A DNA stretch of 49,409 nt, taken from positions 1-49,409 of the forward strand of contig PBLC01000014.1 of NCBI GenBank assembly GCA_002721675.1, written 5' to 3'. Each line of letters starts with the position of its first letter. Position 1 is the first letter of the stretch. This DNA comes from Chloroflexota bacterium (GTDB lineage: Bacteria; Chloroflexota; Dehalococcoidia; Lucifugimonadales; Lucifugimonadaceae). Shown one piece after another: positions 7,996 through 17,175 of this stretch. A model generated the notes under the pieces. It ran no database searches, was not told the DNA's origin, and saw only the letters and a program-made list of their open reading frames with translations. Made by a program: the position numbers and the translations under genes.

Positions 7996-9216
7996 ATGAA
8001 AATAATTGTTCAAAAATATGGTGGTACTTCTCTATCTAATCAAGAAAAAATATTAAACGTTGCTAAGAAAATTAAAGAATCTTTATTAGAAGGTCATAAA
8101 TTAATTGTTGTAGTATCAGCAATGGGAGATTCTACTGACAATTTAGTAAAATTGGGGTCAGAATTTTTAGATGATCAGTCCGATTTAGAAAATCTTCGAG
8201 ATTTTGATCAATTATTATCTACTGGAGAAATAGTTAGTGCATCCTTAATGAGTTTAGCTTTAAGAAAAATAGGGGTGAAATCAGTGAGTTTAAGTGGGTC
8301 TAGAGCAGGCATAAATACTAATTCACTTCATGGATCTGCAAGAATATCATCTGTAAATACAAAACTTATTCTTGAACAATTCGAAAATAAAGATGTTATT
8401 ATTGTAGCTGGATTTCAAGGAGTCTCAGACTCAGGAGAAACAACTACATTGGGAAGGGGAGGATCTGATACTTCTGCCGTTGCATTAGCAGCTGCACTAA
8501 ATGCTAAAAGATGCGAGATATATACTGATGTTGATGGAATTTTCTCTGCAGACCCAAGAATAGTTCCAAATAGCAAACTGATAGAAAATATATCTTACGA
8601 GGAGATGTTAGAAATGGCTTCTCTTGGAGCAAAAATGCATCCAAGATCAATAGAAATAGCAGCTATAAATGAAGTCACTATGACCATTCAGCATTCAGAA
8701 AAAAATACTAAGGGTACTATTTTAAAAAAAGAAGGTGAAAAAAATATGGAAATAAGAAATGCAGTCACAGGAATACCTACTTCAAAAGGTGTTAGTAAGG
8801 TGACATTAAATAATATTAAAGACAAGCCAGGAATAGCATCTTCTATCTTCGAGCCTCTAAGCGCAATGGGTATAAATGTAGACGTTATTGTTCAGACAGC
8901 TAGTTCAGAAGGGACGACAAATCTAAGTTTTACTCTCGACGATAAGGATCTTAAGCCTTGCCTAGATGAGTTGATAAAAAGCAAAGTCTCAGATAGGAAA
9001 AATATTCAAACACAAAGTAGTTTAGGCAAAGTAAGTATTGTTGGAACAGGAATTCAAAATCAACCAGGATATGCTTCGAGAATGTTTAAGGTTTTATCTA
9101 ATCAAAATATAAATATAGAGATGATCACAACCTCTGAAATTAGAATAACATGTATAATTAAAGAATCAGACTTAGAAGCGGCAACTCAATCACTTCATGA
9201 AGAATTTATAGATTAA
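7996..9216 (+). CDS. lysC: Aspartate kinase
   Basis: Aspartokinase phosphorylates aspartate, the entry to lysine, threonine and methionine. The 406-residue length, the opening IIVQKYGGTSL, FQGVSDSGETTTLGRGGSDTSAVALAA (in two blocks) and TDVDGIFSADPR are standard. Two ACT domains follow from about residue 265, including the NIEMITTSEIRITC segment, so feedback inhibition by lysine and/or threonine is expected. An internal start for a separate beta subunit, known in some bacteria, would be possible at the in-frame ATG near 8745 but was not confirmed. Its stop overlaps that of the convergent sirtuin gene by 11 bases. Confidence 0.94.
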   Translation: MKIIVQKYGGTSLSNQEKILNVAKKIKESLLEGHKLIVVVSAMGDSTDNLVKLGSEFLDDQSDLENLRDFDQLLSTGEIVSASLMSLALRKIGVKSVSLSGSRAGINTNSLHGSARISSVNTKLILEQFENKDVIIVAGFQGVSDSGETTTLGRGGSDTSAVALAAALNAKRCEIYTDVDGIFSADPRIVPNSKLIENISYEEMLEMASLGAKMHPRSIEIAAINEVTMTIQHSEKNTKGTILKKEGEKNMEIRNAVTGIPTSKGVSKVTLNNIKDKPGIASSIFEPLSAMGINVDVIVQTASSEGTTNLSFTLDDKDLKPCLDELIKSKVSDRKNIQTQSSLGKVSIVGTGIQNQPGYASRMFKVLSNQNINIEMITTSEIRITCIIKESDLEAATQSLHEEFID

Positions 9217-9991
9217 CAATCTCCTCATATAATCTTGGAAGTATATCAATTGAAGATCCCTTTAAAATTATCTCACACTCAGAAGATAACTTCGTATCAT
9301 TAATATTAATCTCGATCAGTTTGGCTCCATCAGATTTTGCTATCCAAGAAAGTCCAGCAGCAGGCCTAACTGTAGATGAACTTCCTACAACAATTAGCAA
9401 ATCACAATCTTTAATTGCATTCTTAGAATCTCTTAATATTAATTCAGGGATAGGTTCCCCAAACATAACAGAATCATATTTAATTATTCCTCCACAATGA
9501 TCACAAGGTGGTGGTTTTTTTACAATTGGTGGTAAAAATTTATATCTTTTTTCGCAACCAACACACCTTAAATAATTTCTATTACCATGAATCTCAATAA
9601 CATTATTACATCCAGATTCGATATGCAGTCCATCAATATTTTGAGTTATTACATAATCTATTTTTCCTAATTTTTGAATATCACAAATTGCAAAGTGTGC
9701 ACCGTTAGGTTTTGCTTTTTCAATGGCCTTTCTTAATTCCATAACATAAGGGGATCTTTGATGATTAATTTCTCTATTCCACCAAGAATCATCATCTTTA
9801 ATAAAATCAGAAAATGCACTCATTTTAGGCTTACCAAACCTAGCCCATAGTCCCTCTGTACCTTGAAAAGTAGGTATGCCGCTATCTACAGAAATCCCTG
9901 CTCCTGTCATTAAGACTATCTTATTAGATTCAGAAATTAACTCCGCTGATTTAATAATATTGGATTTAATTTTATCTAAATTTTGAGTCAA
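9206..9991 (-). CDS. Sir2-family NAD-dependent protein deacylase
   Basis: Sirtuins remove acyl groups from lysines with NAD+. Seen here: GAGISVDSGIPTFQG (residues 30-44), TQNIDGLH, the catalytic His in IEIHGN, a zinc site of two CxxC pairs (CVGC and CDHC), and VVGSSSTVRPAA. The usual FRG of the NAD pocket reads FQG, with Gln at residue 43 where Arg is near-universal; the codon is CAA, one base from CGA. The gene is last in an epimerase-recF-sirtuin operon and its start overlaps recF by 20 bases. Family is certain; full deacylase activity is slightly open because of that residue. Confidence 0.88.
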   Translation of the reverse strand: MTQNLDKIKSNIIKSAELISESNKIVLMTGAGISVDSGIPTFQGTEGLWARFGKPKMSAFSDFIKDDDSWWNREINHQRSPYVMELRKAIEKAKPNGAHFAICDIQKLGKIDYVITQNIDGLHIESGCNNVIEIHGNRNYLRCVGCEKRYKFLPPIVKKPPPCDHCGGIIKYDSVMFGEPIPELILRDSKNAIKDCDLLIVVGSSSTVRPAAGLSWIAKSDGAKLIEININDTKLSSECEIILKGSSIDILPRLYEEIVNL

Positions 9992-11102
9992 TTATTTCTC
10001 CATTACTCACATAAAAAATTTTACCCATAGATTTAGAATTTTTTACTAATAATTTTTCGTCTGGAACGGTTAAAAGAACCTGGTCATAATTAGATACATA
10101 CTCCATAACAGTGCCTCTTCGAGATTCATCAAGTTCAGAAAGAATATCATCTAAAGCAATAATTGGAGAACTATTAATATTATTTTTTAAAGCATTTGCT
10201 TCACCTAATTTTAAAGCTAATGTGATTGTACGAATTTGGCCTCTCGAAGAAAATTCCGAAGAAGGATTATTATTTATATTAATTTCAAAATCATCTTTAT
10301 GAGGCCCATATAATGTTGCCCCTAAAGAAATCTCTTTTTTAATATTCTCTAAAAATTTTGCCTTTAATGATTCATTGTTCAAATTATCTAAATCATCATA
10401 AGATGGGACAAAATTAATATCTAAATTTTCATTATTGGATATAAAATAAGGAAAAATTTTTAATGTTTCATTCTTAATTTCATTAAGTTTTTGTTTTCTT
10501 TGCTTACTTATAATTAACCCATCTTCAATTATCTTCTCTGTCCAAAATTCTAATTCTAATTTTGAAGATTTTCGTATCTTTATATCCTTCAAAACTTTAT
10601 TCCTGCTTTGCAAAACTTTATTGTATCTTTGTAGCGCTTTAAGGTAAGAAAAATCCTGTTGAGATATATGAATATCTAGAAATCGTCTTCTAGAAATTGG
10701 ACTCCCTGTTATGATACCTAGGTCCTTTGCCTCAAATAAAACTACATTTAATTTACCAATAAAATCCAAAGAACTTACATTAGAACTGTTAAAAGAATAA
10801 GATTTAGATGCTCTTTTAGAATATGAATCTAACTCAACATTTAGAATAAGATCCAAAGCGCTATTGTTATAGTGAGCTATACCTCTTATGAATGAAGACA
10901 AAGATTCTGAATTTTGATTTATTAAATTAATTCCTTTTGATGTTCTATAGGATTTGCCTATAGAGAGGGCGTAAACAGCCTCAAGAAAGTTACTTTTCCC
11001 TTGGCCATTTTTACCAATAAAATAATTTGAGCCTCTCTCAAGATTTAAAGATACGTCATTGAAATTTCGAAAATTATTTATCTGAAATTTAGAAATATAA
11101 AT
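9972..11102 (-). CDS. recF: DNA repair/recombination ATPase RecF, apparently started by AUU
   Basis: RecF is an SMC-like ATPase that loads RecA at gapped replication forks with RecO and RecR. Walker A is FIGKNGQGKSN, followed by LEAVYALSIGKSYRT; the signature region is SSRGQIRTITLALKLGEA and Walker B is IALDDILSELDESRR. No ATG, GTG or TTG precedes Walker A in frame; the first is a TTG at 10901, which would delete the ATPase site. An ATT at 11102-11100, five bases after GAGG, gives (M)YISKFQINNFRNF. This puts FRN at residues 11-13, as in E. coli RecF. I therefore assign AUU as start, giving 376 residues. The GAGG overlaps the epimerase stop, implying translational coupling. Confidence 0.85.
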   Translation of the reverse strand: MYISKFQINNFRNFNDVSLNLERGSNYFIGKNGQGKSNFLEAVYALSIGKSYRTSKGINLINQNSESLSSFIRGIAHYNNSALDLILNVELDSYSKRASKSYSFNSSNVSSLDFIGKLNVVLFEAKDLGIITGSPISRRRFLDIHISQQDFSYLKALQRYNKVLQSRNKVLKDIKIRKSSKLELEFWTEKIIEDGLIISKQRKQKLNEIKNETLKIFPYFISNNENLDINFVPSYDDLDNLNNESLKAKFLENIKKEISLGATLYGPHKDDFEININNNPSSEFSSRGQIRTITLALKLGEANALKNNINSSPIIALDDILSELDESRRGTVMEYVSNYDQVLLTVPDEKLLVKNSKSMGKIFYVSNGEIIDSKFR

Positions 11103-11109
11103 ATTAACC

Positions 11110-12087
11110 TCAACTTAATTTTTCTAAAGATTCTTTATTTTCTTTATACCAATCAACAGTTTTAGAGATACCAGATTCGATCCCTTCTAGAGGATCCCAA
11201 TTAATCAATTTTTTAGAATTTGATATATCCGCCGATGTTCTATTTACATCGATTTCATTCTGAGGCTTAAATATGATTTTTGCTTTTTTACCTAATTTTT
11301 CTTCAATTACTCTTACAACATTAATTAATTTTTCTGGATTTGATCTTCCCAAATTTGTCAAGTTAAAACCTTTTAATTTTGAACTATCATATGTACCTTT
11401 GCATATATCAGAAATATGAGTGAAGTCTCTTTCTTGGTTTCCATCTCCGTATATTGTTATAGGTTTATCTTTATAAATTAAATTAATGAATTTCAATATG
11501 CTCATGTCAGGCCTTCCTGCTCCTCCATATACTGTAAAATACCTCAATACAGAAATATTTAATTTATATAAATTAGAAAATAACTTGCATAGTTTTTCTG
11601 CATTTAATTTTGAACTTGCATATGGAGAAATTGTATCTAGAGGGTCATTTTCTTTAGAAAAATGTTCTGCAGGAATATTGCCATAAACACTTGAAGTTGA
11701 AGAAAATACTAAAGATTCTGCACCAATTGATTTAAACAACTGAAGTATATTAAAGGTGCCTCTTAGATTTACGTTATAATACTGATCAGGATTTTCAATG
11801 GATTTCCTAACTCCGGCAAGACCAGCCAAGTGAAATATACTTTTTACATTCTCAATTTTACTTAATTTATTAGCAACAGATTCAATCTGATACTTATCTG
11901 AAATATCTGCCTTAACAGTCTCAATACCAATTCTTTCTGACTCTTTATATCTCCAAATATTCAATGGGTCAGAATTATTACTAATATCTATACCAATTAC
12001 ACCATGGCCACTATCAATTATAAATTTAGAAAGATTAAATCCAACAAATCCCAAAGAACCAGTAATTACATATATACTTTTACTCAT
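11110..12087 (-). CDS. NAD-dependent epimerase, probably UDP-glucuronate 4-epimerase type
   Basis: An extended SDR of 325 residues. Seen are the NAD loop TGSLGFVGFNL, FHLAGLAGVR, SSTSSVYG, the catalytic YASSK, and RYFTVYGGAGRPDMS followed by GDGNQERDFTHISD. The VYG..GRPDM and RDFT signatures are those of UDP-glucuronate 4-epimerases (making UDP-galacturonate), although UDP-glucose 4-epimerase and dTDP-glucose dehydratase relatives share the fold. The product would feed surface polysaccharide. It is the first gene of an operon with recF and a sirtuin, an unexpected functional mix typical of compact genomes. Confidence 0.82.
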   Translation of the reverse strand: MSKSIYVITGSLGFVGFNLSKFIIDSGHGVIGIDISNNSDPLNIWRYKESERIGIETVKADISDKYQIESVANKLSKIENVKSIFHLAGLAGVRKSIENPDQYYNVNLRGTFNILQLFKSIGAESLVFSSTSSVYGNIPAEHFSKENDPLDTISPYASSKLNAEKLCKLFSNLYKLNISVLRYFTVYGGAGRPDMSILKFINLIYKDKPITIYGDGNQERDFTHISDICKGTYDSSKLKGFNLTNLGRSNPEKLINVVRVIEEKLGKKAKIIFKPQNEIDVNRTSADISNSKKLINWDPLEGIESGISKTVDWYKENKESLEKLS

Positions 12088-12131
12088 AACTTATTCATTT
12101 TATTCATGAGTCTTAAGAAATACTAAAAATT

Positions 12132-12854
12132 ATGAAATTAAAAACTAAATTGATTTCCTTTGATCTATGGGAAACATTGATAACAGATAGGCCGCAAGGA
12201 AAGAAAATAAATTCAAGATCAGTTCAGAGAGTAAAAAATTTATCATTATATTTAAATAATAAAGGTCATAATATATCTGACAACCAGATAAAAAAAAGTT
12301 TAAATATACTTAGCGAGAAATGCACACAAGATCATAACAGAGGAAAAGATATTGATTTTCATAATAGAATAGGGAAATTATTAGAACTTCTTAATTTAAA
12401 TCAAGATGATTTAATTAAAAATGAAATTGGAGATATCCTTGATAGTTGTTTCCTAAGATATCCTCCTAAATTGTTTCCTAAATCAATAGAATTATTAAAA
12501 TTATTATCTAAAGAATACAAATTATGTCTTACATCTAACACAGGTATAACATCACCAAAGACATATTATAAATATCTTGAAATAATCGGAATAAAAAATC
12601 TATTTGACAAGATATACCTATCAAATGAGGTAAAAGTTGCCAAACCTTCAGTAAAGATTTTTAAACTAATTATAGATGACTTTAAATTAGATCCAGATAA
12701 GGTTGTTCACATTGGGGACAATATTTTCACAGATATATTTGGAGCAAAAAAAGTTGGATTTAGAACAATTTATGTAAATAAACGCAAGAGTGTAAATAAT
12801 AATTTAGCATTCAAGCCAGATAACACGATAACAGATATATCTGAATTATTTTGA
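12132..12854 (+). CDS. HAD-superfamily hydrolase
   Basis: A 240-residue haloacid-dehalogenase-type hydrolase with FDLWETLITD (motif I, the usual second Asp of DxD replaced by Trp-Glu, i.e. D-x-W-E-T as in some YjjG-like proteins), LTSNTG (motif II), a motif III Lys in VKVAKPS, and IGDNIFTDIFGAKKVGFRT (motif IV). A helical cap lies between motifs I and II. It is a likely small-molecule phosphatase, perhaps of a nucleotide or sugar phosphate. No partner gene points to a substrate. Its stop overlaps the convergent DUF1461 gene by nine bases. Confidence 0.75.
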   Translation: MKLKTKLISFDLWETLITDRPQGKKINSRSVQRVKNLSLYLNNKGHNISDNQIKKSLNILSEKCTQDHNRGKDIDFHNRIGKLLELLNLNQDDLIKNEIGDILDSCFLRYPPKLFPKSIELLKLLSKEYKLCLTSNTGITSPKTYYKYLEIIGIKNLFDKIYLSNEVKVAKPSVKIFKLIIDDFKLDPDKVVHIGDNIFTDIFGAKKVGFRTIYVNKRKSVNNNLAFKPDNTITDISELF

Positions 12855-13496
12855 TGAGGAAAATAATTTTTTTAATAAAAAATAAACTATAACGTTTAAT
12901 AAAAAAGAAGTTCCTAATATCAAAACTGCCACATCTCTAAAAAAATCTTCTGGAAACATCATCAATAAATAATCTTTATTAGGGTCAAGAATCCAGAGAT
13001 CATTATTAAAAGCTATTTTATGAAAAATAATAAATATTTCTTGAAAAAATAATAAAAAAGAAGTTCCTAATAATATGAGAATAGATGAAAACAGTATTAT
13101 CGAATACAAAATTACTTTATTAGGATGCACGCCAAAATATGAATACAATAAAAATATTAATACACAAAAAACAATAGATAGTATTTTACCCAAATTAAAA
13201 ATGAGATTCATTATAGACTTTACATCTTTCATGTGGTGCACTTCTTTATCTGAATAAATGTCAACATCCAATAATTCATCTTTATTAAAAAAATAAGTTT
13301 TTATATTAAGATTCACTTCCTTAATTTTTTCTAAATTTAAAGAAGTTCTTTGATCGATAGAATAAGTAGCAATATTATAATCGTAAATAAAGTCGTATCT
13401 AACTATAAAATTTAGTGAACCGCTTATAATTATAAAAATAAATAGAAGAGAAGTTATTATGGTAAGTGTTAACCTAAATGGTGTAAGTAAATTCAT
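12846..13496 (-). CDS. DUF1461 (TIGR01906-like) integral membrane protein
   Basis: The 216-residue protein has a first membrane span (TIITSLLFIFIIISGSL), an external loop with HHMKDVKSIM, two central spans near residues 105-150 and a last span near the C-terminus. The H..DV motif after the first loop and the late FPEDFFRD match the DUF1461 family. Function is unknown in all members I know of. The ATG at 13496 is preferred to an upstream TTG because it gives a normal signal-anchor start. It is divergent from mazG with only 21 bases between, so promoter elements of each must lie at least partly inside the other gene. Confidence 0.72.
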   Translation of the reverse strand: MNLLTPFRLTLTIITSLLFIFIIISGSLNFIVRYDFIYDYNIATYSIDQRTSLNLEKIKEVNLNIKTYFFNKDELLDVDIYSDKEVHHMKDVKSIMNLIFNLGKILSIVFCVLIFLLYSYFGVHPNKVILYSIILFSSILILLGTSFLLFFQEIFIIFHKIAFNNDLWILDPNKDYLLMMFPEDFFRDVAVLILGTSFLLNVIVYFLLKKLFSSSK

Positions 13497-13517
13497 AAAA
13501 TAACAATAACGCAAATT

Positions 13518-14168
13518 ATGAAATCATCAAACATTCAAATTGAAAAAAGTTTTATTAACCTGGTAACCACTATAGAAAAGTTGAGATCTGACAATGGTTG
13601 CCCTTGGGATCGCGAACAAACTTCTGAGTCATTATCTCAATATATCCTTCAAGAATGCTACGAAGTCCTAGAATGTATAGATAATAATGATTCCGAAGCT
13701 TTAAAAGGTGAACTAGGCGATTTACTTTTTCAGATACTAATACAAAGTTTAATCCGAGAGGAAAAAAAGGAATTTAGACTATCTGATGTAATAAAATCTA
13801 TTAATAATAAATTAATAAAAAGGCACCCTCACGTTTTTAAAGATAAAAAAAATGATATCAATTCAGAAAAAGTTTTAAAAAACTGGGGCAAAATGAAAAA
13901 GTCAGAAAGTAAAAACGATGAATTTTATATAAAAAATATAACCAATACACTTCCATCCCTTTCATTTGCTTATGAGTTATACAAAAAATCTCTAGACATA
14001 GATATTGATTTAAATAAAACAAAAAAATATGATCATTGTTCAAATGAAGAGATTACTAATATCTTATTTGAATTAACTTCTGCAGCCGCCAAAAAAAATA
14101 TAGATTTAGAAAATGAATTCAGGAAATACATCAAAGCCAAACAATTAGATATAATCAAAAAAATATGA
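13518..14168 (+). CDS. mazG: MazG-family nucleoside triphosphate pyrophosphohydrolase
   Basis: MazG hydrolyses NTPs or dNTPs to the monophosphate and pyrophosphate, as house-cleaning and in stress responses. The N-terminal domain is well conserved: GCPWDREQT, the metal-binding ECYEVLECID and ELGDLLFQ, and KRHPHVF. The C-terminal half is more divergent and Lys-rich. The 216 residues are shorter than E. coli MazG (about 263). It starts a long co-directional run and overlaps lysA by four bases (ATGA). Confidence 0.87.
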   Translation: MKSSNIQIEKSFINLVTTIEKLRSDNGCPWDREQTSESLSQYILQECYEVLECIDNNDSEALKGELGDLLFQILIQSLIREEKKEFRLSDVIKSINNKLIKRHPHVFKDKKNDINSEKVLKNWGKMKKSESKNDEFYIKNITNTLPSLSFAYELYKKSLDIDIDLNKTKKYDHCSNEEITNILFELTSAAAKKNIDLENEFRKYIKAKQLDIIKKI

Positions 14169-15499
14169 ACGAACAATCTTTAGAAAAACTAAAACATATT
14201 TTCCCTGTAGGCACAGGAATAAATAAGACCGGAAACTTAGAAATAGGAGGATTTGATCTAACCAAATTGGTATCAGAATATGGTTCTCCTCTTTATATTT
14301 ATGACGAAAAAACAATTAGAGATAGTGCCAGATCTTATTTAAATGGATTTAAATCTAGGTATGATAATGTTCATGTTTCTTATTCTTCAAAAGCCTTTAC
14401 TAATCCTGAATTAGTAAAAATATTAAACGAAGAAAATTTGGGTATAGATGTTGTTTCTGGTGGAGAACTAGAAGTTTTGATTAGATCTGAATTTCCTATG
14501 AAAGAGGTTAATTTTCATGGAAATAATAAAAGCGAACATGAACTAACTAAAGCTGTAAATAACAATATAGGGCTCATCACAATTGATAGTTTTTATGAAT
14601 TAGACTTATTGGATGAAATTTGTAAGAAAAATAACATTTTGCAAGATATAACTCTTAGGCTATCCCCTAGTGTAGATCCTCATACTCATGAGTTGACCTC
14701 AACGGGAATACTTGATACTAAATTCGGCTTCTCAATAGAAACTGGAGCCGCAAAAGAAGCATTGAATGTGGCTAGCTCAAAAGATAATTTAAATCTTAAA
14801 GGAATACATTTCCATCTTGGCTCCCCGATATTTGAATTAAAGCCGTACTCTGAAGCAATTGACTACGTTTTTGAATTTATAAAGAATAATTATCCTAAAA
14901 ATAAAAAATTAGAAATTTTCAATGTAGGTGGAGGCTTTGCTGTTGCTTATACGCAGAAAGATCCAATTGTAACTGCAGATCAGTATGCAGAGACCATATG
15001 TGAATCAGTTAAAAATAATGTTTCAAATCTAGGTATAGACTATCCAAAATTGGTAATAGAGCCAGGAAGAGCAATTGTTGCTAGATCAGGGGTAGCAATA
15101 TACACAGTAGGAGGTATAAAAGATATACCAAACCTTAGAACTTATGTAAGTGTAGATGGAGGAATGGCTGATAATATTAGGCCAGCCTTATATGGTTCTA
15201 CTTACACTGCTTTATCAGTTAATAAAGCAAAAATTAATCATGACAAATTAGTAACTATTGCAGGAAAATATTGTGAAACGGGAGATAAACTAGTAGAAAA
15301 CGTACTTCTTCCTAACCCTGAACCTAAAGATTTAATTGCTATACCTGTTTCTGGGGCATACAACAGTTCTATGTCAAGTAATTACAATGTAAGTTTACGG
15401 CCATCAATAATACTAATTTCTGAAAGAAAAATTAAAATCATTAGAAGGCGCGAAACTTATGACGATGTTCTTCTTACAAGTGAAATCCGGAGGGAATAA
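14165..15499 (+). CDS. lysA: Diaminopimelate decarboxylase
   Basis: LysA decarboxylates meso-diaminopimelate to lysine with pyridoxal phosphate. The PLP lysine is in VSYSSKAF, followed by GVDVVSGGEL-type residues (IDVVSGGELE), HFHLGS, NVGGGFAV, EPGRAIVA, YCETGDKL and SGAYNSSMSSNYN. The length (444) is normal. With aspartate kinase elsewhere in the window, this indicates lysine synthesis through diaminopimelate. The last codons contain CGGAGGG, which doubles as a strong ribosome site for the next gene. Confidence 0.95.
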   Translation: MNEQSLEKLKHIFPVGTGINKTGNLEIGGFDLTKLVSEYGSPLYIYDEKTIRDSARSYLNGFKSRYDNVHVSYSSKAFTNPELVKILNEENLGIDVVSGGELEVLIRSEFPMKEVNFHGNNKSEHELTKAVNNNIGLITIDSFYELDLLDEICKKNNILQDITLRLSPSVDPHTHELTSTGILDTKFGFSIETGAAKEALNVASSKDNLNLKGIHFHLGSPIFELKPYSEAIDYVFEFIKNNYPKNKKLEIFNVGGGFAVAYTQKDPIVTADQYAETICESVKNNVSNLGIDYPKLVIEPGRAIVARSGVAIYTVGGIKDIPNLRTYVSVDGGMADNIRPALYGSTYTALSVNKAKINHDKLVTIAGKYCETGDKLVENVLLPNPEPKDLIAIPVSGAYNSSMSSNYNVSLRPSIILISERKIKIIRRRETYDDVLLTSEIRRE

Positions 15500-16524
15500 T
15501 CTTTTACTGGGAAACATTAGGGCAAAAAGAATTAACTAAAAATTTATATAAAATCTACGATGAAAAAAAAGTACCTAATGCGCTAATTTTATATGGAGAA
15601 AAGGGGCTTGGTAAAATGTCCCTTGCTAAAGATTTTTCTAGGCTAATTAATTGCGAAGAGAATTCATCTGATAAAAATAAAATATGTACATGTATGTCAT
15701 GCGACAAAATAAATAATCTATCTCATCCAGATTTTACAATAATAGAAAGATCTTCTATTTGCTCAGATATAAAATGTGGGAGTTGTAAATCCTCCAAAGG
15801 TCAACAAATAAGAGAGTGTGTTATATCTGAAAACATTATAAGTAAATCGAGATTTAAACCTTTTATGGGTAAGCATAAAGTTGTAGTAGTTAATCAGGCA
15901 AACTATCTTTCAAAAGTATCTTCAGAAAGTTTACTAAAAACATTAGAAGATATTGATAGCAACTTCTTAATAATATTTTTAATAGAAAATCTTTCGGATA
16001 TTGCAGAGACAATTATTTCAAGATGCCAAATATGGAAATTAAATAAAATATCCAAGCAAAATACCTTAGAAATATTATTAGAAAAGTATTCTGATAGAGA
16101 AAAAGATGTTGCAGAAATAATGTCATTTGGATCACCAACTTTAGGCGAGGCGTCTGATATGCTAGATGATCCCATTTTCTTTGAAGAGAGGCAAGAAGTA
16201 CTTAGGAGAATAGTAAAAATTTTTAACTCACCAATGTCTGATAAATTGAATTATTCAAAAGAACTGACATTACTTTACAGAAAAGACAAAGAAAGAGTCT
16301 TGCATGAATTAAAAATATGGAAAAATTTATTTAGAAAAATATTAAGGACCGAAGATACTGATGAAAATTTGGAAACTATATCTATTCTAAAATCAATTAA
16401 AGAGAAGAATAAGTTAAAAATTAAGAAAAATATTGAAAATATTTTAAGCACAGAAAATAACCTCAAATTTAATGCTATTCCTTCATTAGTTTTTGATAAA
16501 TTTATAATCAACTTGGAGGCATAG
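15499..16524 (+). CDS. holB: DNA polymerase III delta' subunit (clamp-loader), apparently started by AUC
   Basis: HolB is the non-ATP-hydrolysing part of the clamp loader. Reading upstream of the first ATG (15616) restores FYWETLGQKELTKNL and VPNALILYGEKGLGKMS, the normal N-terminal helix and Walker-A-like loop. Further on come Cys-rich zinc-binding segments (CTCMSCDK, IKCGSCKS), a degenerate Walker B, LLKTLEDID and the SRC motif (ISRCQIWKL). The frame has no ATG, GTG or TTG between an in-frame stop at 15481 and 15616. An ATC at 15499, five bases after GGAGG and overlapping the lysA stop as TAATC, sits where ATG would be expected. I assign it as start, giving 341 residues. ATA at 15496 is the alternative. 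Confidence 0.8.
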   Translation: MFYWETLGQKELTKNLYKIYDEKKVPNALILYGEKGLGKMSLAKDFSRLINCEENSSDKNKICTCMSCDKINNLSHPDFTIIERSSICSDIKCGSCKSSKGQQIRECVISENIISKSRFKPFMGKHKVVVVNQANYLSKVSSESLLKTLEDIDSNFLIIFLIENLSDIAETIISRCQIWKLNKISKQNTLEILLEKYSDREKDVAEIMSFGSPTLGEASDMLDDPIFFEERQEVLRRIVKIFNSPMSDKLNYSKELTLLYRKDKERVLHELKIWKNLFRKILRTEDTDENLETISILKSIKEKNKLKIKKNIENILSTENNLKFNAIPSLVFDKFIINLEA

Positions 16525-17175
16525 GTGATAATTACAATTGATGGCGCAGCAGGTACTGGAAAAACTACAGTTGGAATAATGACTGCAAATAGACTAAATT
16601 TTGACTTTCTAGATACAGGTAAAATATACAGAGCATTTACTCTAAAATTAATAAAAGATTCAATAAGGTTAGAAACAAAAGAAATTGTTAAGCATCTTGA
16701 TAAAACCAAAATTGATTACACATATAAAGAAAAAAAGGAATATGTTTATTTAGATAAAATTGATGTAACAGATGAAATTTTGTCAAAAGAAGTAGAGAGT
16801 AATGTTTCATTAATTTCCAAAATCCCTGAAGTAAGAAACAAAATGACTTCACTGCAAAGATCAATTGTGACTGATAAAAATTTTGTTGTTGCTGGTAGAG
16901 ATATTGGAACTGTTGTTTTACCTAAAGCAGAATTAAAAATTTTCTTAACCGCATCTATTGAGGAAAGAGCAAGGCGAAGGTTTGCTGAAAGAGAAAAACA
17001 AAACTATTCAGATATACTTGAATCCATGAAAAATAGAGATGTTATTGATTCTACGAGAGAAATTGCCCCTTTAAAGGTTCCAGAAAATGCTCTAATTATT
17101 GACACAGAAGGTGTTGATATCATAGAAGTAAGTAATAAAATTATCAAAGAAATAGATAATGAATATTCTATATAA
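16525..17175 (+). CDS. cmk: Cytidylate kinase
   Basis: Cmk phosphorylates CMP and dCMP. The P-loop reads IDGAAGTGKTTVG, followed by DTGKIYRAF (the usual DTGAMYR), VAGRDIGTVVLP (nucleotide-specific RDIGT) and the Arg-rich lid EERARRRFAE. The start is GTG immediately after the holB stop. It overlaps the acyltransferase gene downstream by 17 bases, a cmk-plsC pairing also common in Gram-positive and Chloroflexota genomes. Because two clusters in the window release CMP from CMP-activated donors, its recycling role is relevant here. Confidence 0.92.
   Translation: MIITIDGAAGTGKTTVGIMTANRLNFDFLDTGKIYRAFTLKLIKDSIRLETKEIVKHLDKTKIDYTYKEKKEYVYLDKIDVTDEILSKEVESNVSLISKIPEVRNKMTSLQRSIVTDKNFVVAGRDIGTVVLPKAELKIFLTASIEERARRRFAEREKQNYSDILESMKNRDVIDSTREIAPLKVPENALIIDTEGVDIIEVSNKIIKEIDNEYSI

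Noticed and set aside
10111-10302. Plus-strand frame of 63 residues inside recF
   Set aside because: It is antisense to conserved RecF signature and Walker B motifs and has no ribosome site; it is a shadow of the real gene.
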